Positions 44,326 through 55,656 of a DNA stretch of 64,000 bases are shown one piece after another. The number at the start of each line of letters is the position of its first letter. Within the stretch, counting starts at the first letter, position 1. Source of the DNA: Amylostereum areolatum (taxonomy: Eukaryota > Basidiomycota > Agaricomycetes > Russulales > Stereaceae); NCBI GenBank assembly GCA_012932865.1, contig SAXG01000037.1, forward strand, positions 186,001 to 250,000, written 5' to 3'. Below the pieces are notes generated by a model, which was not told where the DNA came from, searched no databases, and worked only from the letters and a program-made list of their open reading frames with translations. The translations under genes were made by a program, and so were the position numbers.

Positions 44326-45944
44326 ATGGCCCATGTCATCGTCACCCCAGCTCGATTCTCTGCACCGTCTTTGTTTCCCCAGCTGCTAGACGGTTTGAGT
44401 CTGCCTCACGCTGATAATCCACATTCCAAGCATTTTAACTGGCACGTCCGAATCAGACCTATAAACCCAACTAAAGACAGCACTCGAATGTGGAGGAGGC
44501 TGGCCTTGGAACTCTCTGGCGACTAACGTACGTGCTAAACTCCTTCTTGGCGATGTATCCTTTAATACAAAGAGAGACGCGGTGGAGCGCTGCGTCACGT
44601 CACGACACAAACCGCGAGACAAGTGAGCTTTCTGATTGGTTGTGGGACAACAGCCACGTCATCGTAACGCGACACGTGACAGGTCGCGTTGACAAATGCA
44701 CGTGGCTGCTTGCGTCATCCTAGGCTTGCGCGTCGGCCGGGTCGCCGCGTCGCTCTTCGTCTTGACCTCCACCACGTACTTGGCCACCGTCATACCTTCC
44801 CACTCTCTATGGCACCTCTACGCACCGCCGTTAGCGTCAAAGTAGCCTCCATGGCACAGCCCTACTTATACCTTTTACTTTGTATATCAGAAAACAAATT
44901 CAAATCAATTTTCCTCCAAAGCAATGTTTGTGCAGCAACACGGACGTGTTTTGTCGCTTCGGTCACGATGACCGCGTCGCTCCCACCCCCCCTGATTGGA
45001 TTTATTTATATATCTAGAGATTTTTCGGGAAATTTCCTCGGTGCTCGGATGAGGCGTGGTGGTCCCGAGCTCGAGTGATGTACGACACGACACGACCCGA
45101 CACGACACAGTACAGCACACCCTGTCATCTGCATCCAGTGCATCTCGGTGCATTCATCTGGATCATGTGCGCATTTTCTTTCTCTCTTGCGAGACGAACT
45201 GACATGTACTATTTGTGCAGAAGAATCTATGCGAGTTGGGGGTGACATTGGCTGGCCATTGGGATGGTGCACCGAGCAGGAACGCAGGTCCACTGATTCC
45301 GTCCAAGATGCAGCCCCCAGAAACAGTGCCCATTCAACCTCCTCGCAAGCGAACGAGAACACGGCCGTCCAGGTATGACTGACCTTAACAAACTGATCAA
45401 TGTCCTTGCTTACTATATTGTTGTCTACAGCTTTCCTCGGCTGACGCCATTGGCCACCGCCGGTCTTGAGTGCGAGCACAACGACATCCTCAGGATCCTG
45501 AAGGTCCGCAACAGCATTGTATTGTGTCGTCCACGTCCGAATCAACGACAGGCGACACGATAATGCAAGAACCCAACCAACCAGCAAGCCTCGAACGGAG
45601 CTTTCATAGATGGTACGTGCATACAGTATCAATCAATGTGATAGTAAAGGCTTTACTGATCCTTTTGTTATCCATATCACAGGTGATATGTCCTCATCGA
45701 CATTGCATATTCGCAGGCCTACTCGGCCCTCAGCGACTTGCTTCCTACGCCCCCAAGGACTCCAGCTCTGAACCCTCAAGGAACAGAACAACCCACTCTG
45801 CTATCGAAATGGCAGATTGCCAAGAGAGCCCGACACGAGCGAGAGCATTTGGGACCGTCACAAACCCCTCTAGGCATCCCGGCTACAGTTTTCCTACTAT
45901 CGGACTGCGAGTTGAATCTTCTACACTTCATGCTTAGTACTTAG
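44326..45944 (+). CDS. Possible multi-exon gene or remnant, poorly resolved
   Basis: Not recognised. Codon-biased pieces on the plus strand include MAHVIVTPARFSAPSLFPQL at 44326, KMQPPETVPIQPPRKRTRTR near 45320, SSTSESTTGDTIMQEPNQPA near 45515 ending at a GTACGTG donor, and a terminal piece ALSDLLPTPPRTPALNPQGT ... SKWQIAKRARHEREHLGP ending at 45944. They do not join into one clean frame. The basic Pro/Ser-rich character suggests a nuclear protein. It may be a decayed gene or a model that needs transcripts. Confidence 0.25.
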
Positions 45945-46253
45945 TTATGCTTATTTGTTGCTTATTTGAATACAATCACCACAGCCTTGCTACTTGAATG
46001 AGTGCAATGCATGGGTCTATGCTAGTGTACGACATGCTGATCAGATCGCGTGCTTTCTGGCTACCCTAGGCGGGATTTTCGCCATATTCCATCCACGAGC
46101 AGCCTCCTCCGTCACGACACTCATAGCGCATGCACGGGTGCGAGCGGCCAACTGTTTGGAGGCAACAAGTTCGGATTGGCGGTGGTTAGGATGATCTCGT
46201 TCGTCACCGACCCGTGATCGACGTCGCTCATTGAATTCAACGCCTGGTTCGTC

Positions 46254-46994
46254 TCACTTCTTCGTTTTCCCATAGCCTTTTGGCTGACGTTTGGTCTTAG
46301 GGAACACAGGCGCGTTCTCAAAAAACCACACCCAGCCAGGCACGCGCGCGGAGAAGGTCATGGCGCTCCTGGTCGAGTGACTCGAGTCCGGGGCGGTATA
46401 CTGCGTCATCGGGGTATGGAAGCCTTCACGTATCATCTGCGACAATATTGTCCACTAACGGAGGTCGCGTATGCATATCTAGTGATGTACCAAATCATAG
46501 GCCACTTTGAGGCATAAACACCACGCCAGCGTCGACACTCCGGTTCAACAAGACTGGCCACTCATATCCAACCCATCGTTTGTCCTTCTCCCCACGCATT
46601 CCATCCATCCACGCACGTCCTGACGCTGCCGCGCGGGGCATCTACCCCACGATTGTCATCGTCCTGGTCTGTCTCGAAAAGACACTGCGATCGCAACTTC
46701 ATCTCCGGCCAGCCGCAACAGCCAGGGAGCCCCCTTCCCATCGCCCCACGCATACCGTTCCGCCACATTACACACGCGGACTCGGGTCGCACCACCACGG
46801 CTGTCGGCGCATTTGGGGCCGGTGAGAAGGGAGTAGACATCGAGGAGGGGCTCGACGGCGCCGATGGAGGGTGAGATGTACCCAGTCGAGAGAATTCGGG
46901 GTCGTCCAGTGGGGAGGGAGCGAGGCGGAACTTGGGGGCTCGACGAACGCTTGAAGGCCGTCATTCCTGGATCGTGTATTGTACTCATCATGTT
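46254..46994 (-). CDS. Possible small gene, unknown product
   Basis: An exon-like frame starts at 46994 (MMSTIHDPGMTAFKRSSSPQ) and runs through VPPRSLPTGRPRILSTGYIS. A later frame ends SARVPGWVWFFENAPVFPKT with a basic tail at 46254. The join between them is not clear and no family is recognised. Confidence 0.25.
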
Positions 46995-47215
46995 CGTGGG
47001 CAATTTCCGCGGAATCTGGTTATAATATTGATCTTGCGTGCGTCATGCGTCGTGCGAGTGCTTGTTTGAAGGAGCCAGTGTACAGCAGACAACCTTTCAC
47101 TTCCAAGCGAAAAGGTCACGAAACGAATGATATTCACAAGGATTCTTCGTCATAAAAGAGTGAAAAGAAGGAGCGCAACGTGGACGATACCACCGTGAAT
47201 TATGCAGACCCATGT

Positions 47216-48017
47216 CTAGAGAAGAAGGATGGCGAGCAAGGGGCCAAGGACGGCGGCGAGGCCGAGAAGGACCGGGAGGAGGGGGCCCAGAAGGCCGAGG
47301 AGCAATCCTACTACAATGACGAGCACACCACCGACAAGGCCGAGGACCACTGCAACGAGCGCGGCCAGGGCCGCTCTACAAGGAGGTGAGATAGATTGTT
47401 CGGAAACAGGAGGTGCGGGACATACCCGAGAGGGAGAAGGATCGGTTGCAGCGCAAGGCTGTCGACACCGGAGGTATTGAAGAGCGTCCCAAACGGAGCG
47501 AGAACGAGCTGCAGAAACCCGGTATTAGAGACGAGGTACATTCGAGCGTGAACAGGTACTCACGTTCAGGATGTTCGCGAGGAGAACCACGACATTGCCA
47601 GACCCAACCGCGCCGTCAGGAAGGGTCAACGCCGCGTCCACCGCGGACTGGATCATGCCCGCCATGGATTGAACAATGGCCTCCAGGGAGTCGGCCGTCG
47701 CGCTCTCGGCGGTCATAGCACCTGTTGAAAAATCAGAAGACGTAAAGAAGGAAACAGGACCGTGACTTACTGAGAAGCTGGACCTGGGGAAGCAGGGCGG
47801 TCTGAAGGTTCAAGAGGATCGTCGACATGTCGGAACCAAGGACCTCAGGGGTCAGCGTCGCGTTGGGGGTGACGCCGGTCGCGTTGGTGGCGATCGCCGT
47901 CAGGTTCAACGGCGAGATGGTGACGATATGAATGCCGGCCGCAGGGACGGCGGCGGCGGACACAAGTGCGGCGAATGCGACAGCAGCAAAGGTAGCGATC
48001 TTGGCGATGGAGAACAT
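47216..48017 (-). CDS. Small secreted hydrophobic protein, paralogue B
   Basis: Second copy of the family at 37131 and 58963. Signal peptide MFSIAKIATFAAVAFAALVSA; then ATNATGVTPNATLTPEVLGS, ILLNLQTALLPQVQLL, AIVQSMAGMIQSAVDAALTL and LLANILN; short third exon LVLAPFGTLFNTSGVDSLAL; last exon VVLGLVGGVLVIVVGLLLG running to AVLGPLLAILLL. Closest to paralogue C: both share NATLTPxVLGSD, TLPxGA/TALPxEA and the GPLLPVLLxL ending. Intron phases are again 1, 0, 2. About 195 residues, no Cys in the mature part, two NxT sequons. All splice sites are canonical and no damage is seen. Confidence 0.78.
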
Positions 48018-48087
48018 GGCTGTGTAGAAATGAGGGAGTGGAATGCGGTGGTCCGGGGGTGAGGACTGATAGAGATCACTGCCGGCC

Positions 48088-48094
48088 TTTTATA
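48088..48094 (-). promoter_or_regulatory. TATA box of secreted paralogue B
   Basis: TATAAAA on the minus strand, 70 bp before the ATG. Confidence 0.6.
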
Positions 48095-48438
48095 TGCCTT
48101 CATGGTATGATAGACCACCAAGGTTGAACGCTAAAGGGTCGAGGTGCTATCATGTTGCGCACTCCTCGAGGCTGCCTTCACCACACGACATTTCCGAATA
48201 GAGCGACTCGATGTCCACGTGGAATTACTGTAGATCGTACGCTTCAGCAATTCGATCGACCCAATATAGCACATGTCCACACACCGACGAAGAAGCAGTC
48301 GACCGAGTAGTATAGAGATGCTTGGATCGCGTTGCGTCGCTTCGTCTCTCCAGATGAGGAAGCTCGAAAAGCATATGTGTCTGTTAGAACCCGCGATAAG
48401 TATGACATCGACCTTGGATAGCGACCACACGACGGACC

Positions 48439-49156
48439 TCATCGAAGCCCAAGCTCCTTCATAGCCACAAGTCCTCGTGCACCCAGAATGCCACGAATGC
48501 ACTCCTCAGCACAGTCTACGTCTGGTGTTAGATGTATGCGGGAATGTTTGTGACGTGGTCATTCACCTGCAACGTCGAGAAAAGGCCTCTTCCGTAGCGA
48601 AACCTTCCCGAGGCATCCGGCAGTAGACTTTTCCATGCTATCGTCCGTTACCAGAATGTAGCGGCGTCCATCCTAGGTACGGCGCGGAAGGTTGGGTGAT
48701 TATTGAGAAAGAACGCGGCGGACCTTCTTGTGACCCTTCAATGAATTGCGAAGACGTTCGACGGTGCTGAAGCAATAGCCACCACTGTAGGTGGGAAGTA
48801 TATAAGAATGGTCCAGGACTAAAAAGTGAGTAAACGCACCATATGCCGATGTATGCGATTGCACGAATTCTTCTAGCGATCGGTGTTGATGTTCACATCA
48901 AATGGGAGGTGAAGGCCAGGAGTGCCACAGTGAACCAGTGTGAAGCAGGGATAACGCCTGTGTGGGGAAGCATCGTCGGAACGGTAGAGAGGATTAAACA
49001 GAGCGCGCTGTGGTAAGTAGGAAGCAATAGGTGCTTGTCGTCGTTCTGCACGATGAACGCGACCGCTAATCGGAAATTGCCGACGTCCACCCGTCCGTCC
49101 AACCAGGTCCAACCCCCAGGATTACTGTGTCTGGAGGGCGAGTAGGGTTGGGCCAA
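48439..49156 (-). CDS. 3' exons of an unknown gene
   Basis: Three exons join in phase near the 3' end: GGYCFSTVERLRNSLKGHKK, then DGRRYILVTDDSMEKSTAGC with LGKVSLRKRPFLDVA, then DCAEECIRGILGARGLVAMK ending at 48439. Acceptors CCTAG and CGTAG are present. Upstream, a conserved-looking frame (WTWLDGRVDVGNFRLAVAFI ... TVPTMLPHTGVIPASHWFTV) spans 48893-49156 but meets a stop (TSHLM*) before the next exon. Either a splice was missed or the gene is broken. Family unknown. Confidence 0.35.
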
Positions 49157-49159
49157 GGG

Positions 49160-51758
49160 CTCGCAATGATTTGATCATGTTGTTTGGACGGTAAGTATAT
49201 GCGTTGCGGTTTCGTCTACCGACTGTGTTTGCTTGATCCGACGTATGCACTGCATGTACTACCTGCCACGTTTACCTCACTCGCCTTTTGGGGGAAATGT
49301 ACCACCGTGTTAGAGCTACTCAAATACTCGAGACTCAGATCAGGCTTATATATCTTCTTCGACGCAGTGACATCTAGTACGCCAACCTATGCCTTTCCGA
49401 CCGTAGAGATCGGGCTATACGACGAACGCTATATCCCGTCCCAGTAGCCTTTCGTTTCGCTCTCGAAAGGAGAGTTCTTTGCTGTTCCCCGATATGGCGT
49501 GACTGGCCTTTCGTCAAGCCTCGCGATCACTATAGCACAACCGAAGGACGCGCACGACGCATTTGCTACCCTGGACTCAGCTAATTGCGTTGAAGACGAT
49601 CGGATGCATCGGGACTTACGATGGCATTGAACGCCTCGGCGTTTTCAACCCGTCTTCATCATTGCATTTGCGAGGAGCCCGAGCTGGTCATTTCAAAGCT
49701 CCGCTCCCGAAGCGAGAAGACAACTTGAGACGCTGCATCGGTATCAGTGCACACAGAAGTACTTTAGATATCTGAAATTATCTACGACAATAGGACCATG
49801 CTTTGAGGCGGAGAGTTAGATCCAGTCTTCCCATAAATTCCAAGCTGTTGAGAGCTAGTGGGAGTACACTCCGAAGATGGCTGCGTTTGGTGGGGGTATG
49901 TAGGGATGCCAGTGTCGATTGTTTGAATTTGAAGACGAATCACGACGAACTCACAGTTGGTTCGGTGCGGGTAGCGTTCGTGAGCCTCGGGTTGGATATC
50001 ACCTGAACATCCTCGATGGGTGTGGGTGATTCATGTGCCATCGTTTCCTGCGCCATCTCCTTTCCTACCTCGCCCTTTCCCACCTTTTCCCACTGTCCAT
50101 GGCATCGCCGCTCGCCCCACATCATTCGCCCGCGCCATGGCGTCACGCTCCAACACAAGGGCTGCGTTTCGTGCCTCGAGTTTCTTGACGCGCTTATTGA
50201 GGGAACCGTGCACGGTCCAAGTCTCGTTCCTCGCGCTATGCGTATTGTGGAAGTCGACGACGACGCGTTTGAGTATGTGTCGGAATGACTGGCGCTCGCG
50301 ACCGATGCCGTCATGTACGCGTTGTCAAAGACTTCGCGGGTCATGATGACTTGAATTCCTCGACACGCTTCTTGAATCGCGCACGGCTCAGGCCGCGTTT
50401 CTCTTGCGACGCGCCGGTTGTGTACGTTGAGTTTACGAGGGTGGAGTAGCCCGCGACGTACCTTCGCGTACTACAAGGAGTAGTCTTTGGAACGCACAGT
50501 CTCATAAGCGCGATATCAGAGTGCGTAAAACTGGTGCGAACGTTTAATGTTTATACATAGAATGCGCATGAAGTTAGACCCCAATGTCACGGTGCAAAGT
50601 CGTGCGAGGGACAGCGCGGCGCGATTTCCTAAGTTCGTCAGCCTACTCCCAACAAATGCCACACCTCAGGCACGAAGGCGCGCATCGTGCGTGAGATCCA
50701 GTCTGATTGAATCGGTATCTGAATGAAGAAAATACCGTGGAGGACTGGAGTGTGAACGTTTGAACTTCCAATGGGGTGCCAGTGGGTGGAAAGAGCGTGA
50801 ACGGACGGACACCTGACGACAACCTGACAAGATGGGCCGCAGATGGCCGCCGCGTTCTTCGGTAACTGCCGAACACCCCGCCAACTTCCGCCAACTTTCC
50901 CCGGATCCCAACGTCCAGGACGACGCTCAGCAACGACCACGACGTATTGAACATCTCCAAAGATGCGCACCAACCACTTTCACTCATAACTACAAGCTCT
51001 TCGTCAACTCACGGCATCTGATGACGACTAACTTGCGCCATCTCTGGACTCACCCGCGCCGCGCCCGCGGTCACCCTTCAGTTGACAAGGTCTCTCGACC
51101 AGCGTACCTGCATGAACCTATGGGTTATACCAACCGGAGATATGGCAGAGATCGTGTCTGATGTCTCCTGCCCAGACGAGATAGTTTTGTGACTGCAGCT
51201 CGCGTGTATGTCTTCGCTTCTTGCCAGTCGTCATTCGTCAAGACATTGTGACCATCGCATACGCCTTGTACACACACCGAAGCATTTATTCACCACGTTG
51301 CCCCGGATAATCGCCCAATGGACCTCCTCTCCCACCGGTGACAGTTAGTGATCCGCACGATTTACGGCAGACGGTGTTTTCTGTCCTGGCCCTGGTGTGT
51401 GGACTGTTTTTAACTTTCCGTATGCGCGCTCATGTCTGGCACACGATATACTAAGGCTATGCCCGAGCGATGGTATGACGACCCTGGTACTTGGTTGACA
51501 TAGGAGATTGATACATACGAACATCTTCGAGATGGGACGGTTTTGATCCAGGCCACGACGCGCGCCGACTCAGTGCTCCTGTTCCACCAGGTCCGTCAAA
51601 TTTTTGTCATATTTCAAGAGGGTGATACTTACCGCGGGTGTGCTAGACGCCAACCCCTTTACAAGACCCCTCACAGAGGCACATGAACCGCGCGCCGTGA
51701 TGCCCCGTGGTCCTCCACGTTCTCGTCCCATTTGGGAGAATGGTCCACTCTAGGTCAT
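49160..51758. other. Gene-poor region with decayed frames
   Basis: No intact gene. On the minus strand near 50031-50430, pieces such as RARFKKRVEEFK, MTREVFDNAYMTASV and SLNKRVKKLEARNAALVLER lie in different frames and look like a frameshifted coiled-coil gene. A frame at 50638-50973 ends SDWISRTMRAFVPEVWHLLG. Neither could be assigned. Confidence 0.35.
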
Positions 51759-51774
51759 CAGGGAAAACCTCCCC
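51759..51774 (+). repeat. Left terminal inverted repeat of Plavaka element
   Basis: CAGGGAAAACCTCCCC, matching the complement of the right end in 15 of 16 positions. Confidence 0.75.
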
Positions 51775-52020
51775 CCCTAAGGTGATGCTAAGGTGCGTCA
51801 AAATTTGACGACCTTTAGAGAGAGCCGCCGCGAGCACTCTAAAAGCTCGAAGTCCATCTAACCGCTTCTAAGTTTCTTTCGTAGTTTCTTGTCAAGTTCA
51901 CGCGGCCCCCTTCGTCGTCGCCATTCTCGCTCGTATAGTCGTCCCTTCTGTCCCCCGACTGCCTCTATACATTGTCTGACATCCGAATGATACAAATATA
52001 TTTTATTGTTTGCTATTTTG

Positions 52021-55000
52021 TCAAAATACCTTCATGTACGTGTTCCGCTCGAGGAAGGGGTTCACTCGAAACTTGGAACACTCCTCGAGCACATTGTAAC
52101 TCGTCCAATGACGCGGGGCCGTTGCCCCAAATCGGGGGAAGAGTTGCACGCTACGTTGGATATCTTCCACAGGTATGATCTCCACTTCGCGTCGACCGTT
52201 GCGAATGGACCGAGAGACTCGGTACATGAGCGTGTCGTCCTCTGGCTCGGCCGCGAAGGGTGAAAACCATTCGACGTATGCAAGATGCCGCGGGGGCGAC
52301 GGACGCGATTCGTCGAAGACTTGGGTTGCGACCTTCGTTGCGAGGTGAAACACGACACGGACCTGAGCCACGCGAAGTCCTGGACCTCAGGATATGAGCA
52401 AGGAACATGGTGAACCGTCAAGAGGTACATACCAACAACCCCCTTCGATGATCCATCGTGACCAGTGCGAACCAACACGGTATCGAATCGTCCAGGGATT
52501 GGCCGGCCACGGTTGTCCGAACGTTGAGGACGAACATGGGCAGCGTCACGGTCATCTTCGCCGTTTTCGCGCCGCAACGCGTCGTGGTTCCAAAACTTGA
52601 TCTTGTGGTACACGGCGACGGAGGTTGTAGGAATGAGTGTATTGTCTGCCTTGTGACGAGCAGCTGAAGGTGTGAGATGGGGGAAGTTGTGTTTGACAAT
52701 GAAGGCGGCCAGAGCATCTCCGAAGTCAACGGCGCCGTACGCGTCGCTGAGAATATTGAAAGAAACGGACTTGACGGAGGCATGTTTTGTCATCTCAATG
52801 TGTGTGTGTAGGAAGACCTCGGGTACATGTTCAGCGGTGACGGCGGGTTTGCCAGCGAGGCGCCACTGGAGAAAAGCAGCATGCGATTGAACTTTCTCGC
52901 GCCGTTCGAGCCAGGTTGTCATCTGGGGGTATTCATCTTTGCAGTTGGTGGACCTGTACGCGTCCTTCGTGAAGTCGATGTGCAGCCTTTCCGTTTGCTC
53001 CGTGTTGTAATTGTCTGTTGTGCCGAACAGCTCGATGCTGGACCTGTAGTGACGCAAACCGTGGAGCTTGGGTAAGTTGAAATCAGTGCGGATCCCTAAC
53101 TCGATGAAAATAGCCTTGTTGTCGTGGAAGCGCTGAAGAGCATCGTCCATGGCGGTCAGGGTCGCGTCGGTATGCAACGGGTACTGAGCAAGATAGAGAA
53201 AGTCCAAGAGGCCTCTGACTGCGCGTATGAGTCGTGCAGGATTACGGCCGTCGGGAAGGGGGAGGTCGGCAATGAGACCCAAAAGAATGCGGCACATATG
53301 CTTGTGTTCAGTGCCAGAGATGCGCGAGAGCGTGGTGATTCCTTTGGTGAAGAGGTGTGCGTTGTGATTGGGAGGCATGCGACGGCAGCGGGCATCGATC
53401 TCGTCGGGTCCAAATGCTTGCGGGTCTGAAACCCAGCCCACAACGTGCTTGACTACGCCTTGATACAACTGATGGAGGATATCTGGGGTACAGGAGACAA
53501 AGATGTTGGTATAAGGAAGATCCTCCCAGAACGGGTGGAAGATGGGTCGAAAGCGTGCGTCGCGACACGCAGCATGGAATATGGCTGGTTCTTCATCAGC
53601 CAGCTCGAAGACATCCAGAGCGTCGTCGACAGAGCGAAATGGATAGTCACTGTCATCGTTGTAGTCGCCGAGCTCATTATGACGAGCGGGACAGCGCGGA
53701 CAGTCACCATAAAGTGTTGAGGTGACGAGGACTTGCTCGGGATAATCCCCGACGAACGTAGCATAGATTAGGTGGCAGCGCCGCCAAACGCCGTCCCCGC
53801 TAACCATAGCGATACCGCACTCCGAGGAGTCCTTGATGGGAGCGAGGATCCTTCGCATGCATTCATGAAAGACATTCCCAACTGCCCGGCGCCGTGCTGC
53901 CTTGTTGGTGATGTGTTCAAGCTTCGCAGTAGGCAGATACCCCACGAGAACCTGTGCGCGGCGTGACGGTTTGCGGCGGATGCTTTTGGAATGTTTCCGA
54001 TTGTCATGTAAACCGGATAAGCTGACTTGCCACGGAACATGGTAAGTTGTGTCTTGTCGGAGGAGATGATAAGGGGGACAACAGTTGCGCCTGGATGGAT
54101 TGCTTCAATAGAGGACTGTACATAAACATGGTTAGAATCTACAGCTACTTCTTCGACGGACGAGGTGACGGACCTGAACATTCCACCACCACTTTCCTGT
54201 GTTCATCTCATCGAAAATGCGAATTGTCATGTCTTCATCTTGATAGTGCCGCTCTGGCGCGAACATAAGGTGCTCTGCGAACTCAGGATCACCGTACAAC
54301 GCACGGACACATGGTATGATGTCGCGCATGTAAACCTCAAATGTCTCGCCGCCGATCCGAATCTCTTCCATTGAAAACTTGGGCCGACCTGGAAGCTGCT
54401 CGTCGATGATCTTGTTGAGCTGCGCAGTGGTTCGATACGAGAGGCCAAGTTTTTCAGGCAGCTAGAGACAAGATCAGTTTCGCCGATTGCAGCTCAAAAA
54501 CCAACAGAAAACATACCTCATCCATTTGGAAGAGTTCCGAGACGGCCGACGAGGTTGGACCCCTGGTCTTCGCCCAGTACGCCATGGTCCAGTCTATCTT
54601 GGATTTGAACGGGGCCCATATGTTGCCCTCACCACCAGCATCGAAATGCGAACCCAGTGCCTCGTAGCGAGACACGGCGGGCGTGCAGTCGAGAGGGGCA
54701 CCGGCACCTTCACCCGGAAAATGCTGAATGATGGGACGTTTCCAAAGCTGACCTTCCACATGGAGGCGTTCCGCTGGTGTGAAAAGACGGCCGGAAGTCC
54801 CAGAGTTGGGAGATGCACCACCCCAAGCCGTATCGGGCTCCTCCACATGAACCAGGGGGGCATTTGGGTTGATATCCGACTCAATGTGGTGCTGGCGGAG
54901 GGCTTCTAGGATTTGCGCGTCATTCTCTTCATCCGAGTCGGCGTCGTCGGTAAGGCCGGGGACCGTGTCATCATCCTCATCTTCATCGTCAACTTGATCG

Positions 55001-55398
55001 GTTGGACTGGGGATGGTAGGATGGCCTTCGAGAAATGTGTCGGGGTGGTCTGATGGTGCGTCAATATCCATACGGTCTCCATGTGCGCTGGAAGAGGGGC
55101 CATCGCTGTCCCAGACTCCGAGATCGGCGGGTGAATATGAAGTGGCGAAATAGTCGCCCGTGAAATGTTGTTCGGCTTCAAATGCATTGTCATCCTTGTG
55201 TACTGCGTTGGCAGGGGGTCCGGGTACACCAGGATGACCAGAGAAAATGCCCAGAAATTCAGTATCTCGACGAGCCTGACTAGCGGCACGGCAGACGTCT
55301 CGACGGGTTTGTGCCCAGTGATTTGCAAGGCCCTTGCCGGTAAAGGACTTGTCACATCCAGGGCATGTGTTCGTTGATTCTGACGCTGTTTTGGGCAT
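52021..55398 (-). pseudogene. Plavaka transposase, one frameshift
   Basis: Transposase of the Plavaka group. N-terminal exon from 55398: MPKTASESTNTCPGCDKSFT, a C2HC-like zinc finger (CPGCDKSF...LANHWAQTRRDVC), then a long acidic region. Next exons give LPEKLGLSYRTTAQLNKIID, RPKFSMEEI, EHLMFAPERHYQD and KWWWNVQ, then PLIISSDKTQLTMFRGKSAY. The large exon carries LVGYLPTAKL, CGIAMVSGDGVWRRCHLIYA, the zinc-binding CPRCPARHNELG, FVSCTPDILHQLYQGVVKHV, and LPKLHGLRHY with NTEQTERLHIDFTKDAYRST, all typical. The C-terminal exon ends MKVF at 52021. The frame slips once at 53984-53987: an AAAA run (minus strand) must gain one base for TIGNIP to continue as KSIRRKPSRRAQ. No intron explains it. Apart from that the gene looks intact. 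Confidence 0.82.
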
Positions 55399-55656
55399 GG
55401 TGACGTGGTGAGAATGGATAACGAGGTTGTTGTCGGAGTTGAGGAGAAAGAATGCACATTCGCCCCTGGCTATGGCCTCGCGACCGTAGGAACCCTCTAA
55501 AATCCAAAATCTCTAAACCAAATCTACCTTGAGCACATGTCAGCTCAATGGGTTGCGCTTATAAGTTGACGCTCACTTACAGTCAACTCTCCATCTCCCT
55601 CCAATTCCCCATTCTTTTCCACTTCTCTTCATTCTCTGACTTAGTACTCGGGCACC
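55399..55656. promoter_or_regulatory. Divergent promoter region of the Plavaka genes
   Basis: 258 bp between the two start codons. It must hold promoters for both genes. Pyrimidine-rich runs precede the plus-strand ATG; no clear TATA box. Confidence 0.45.
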
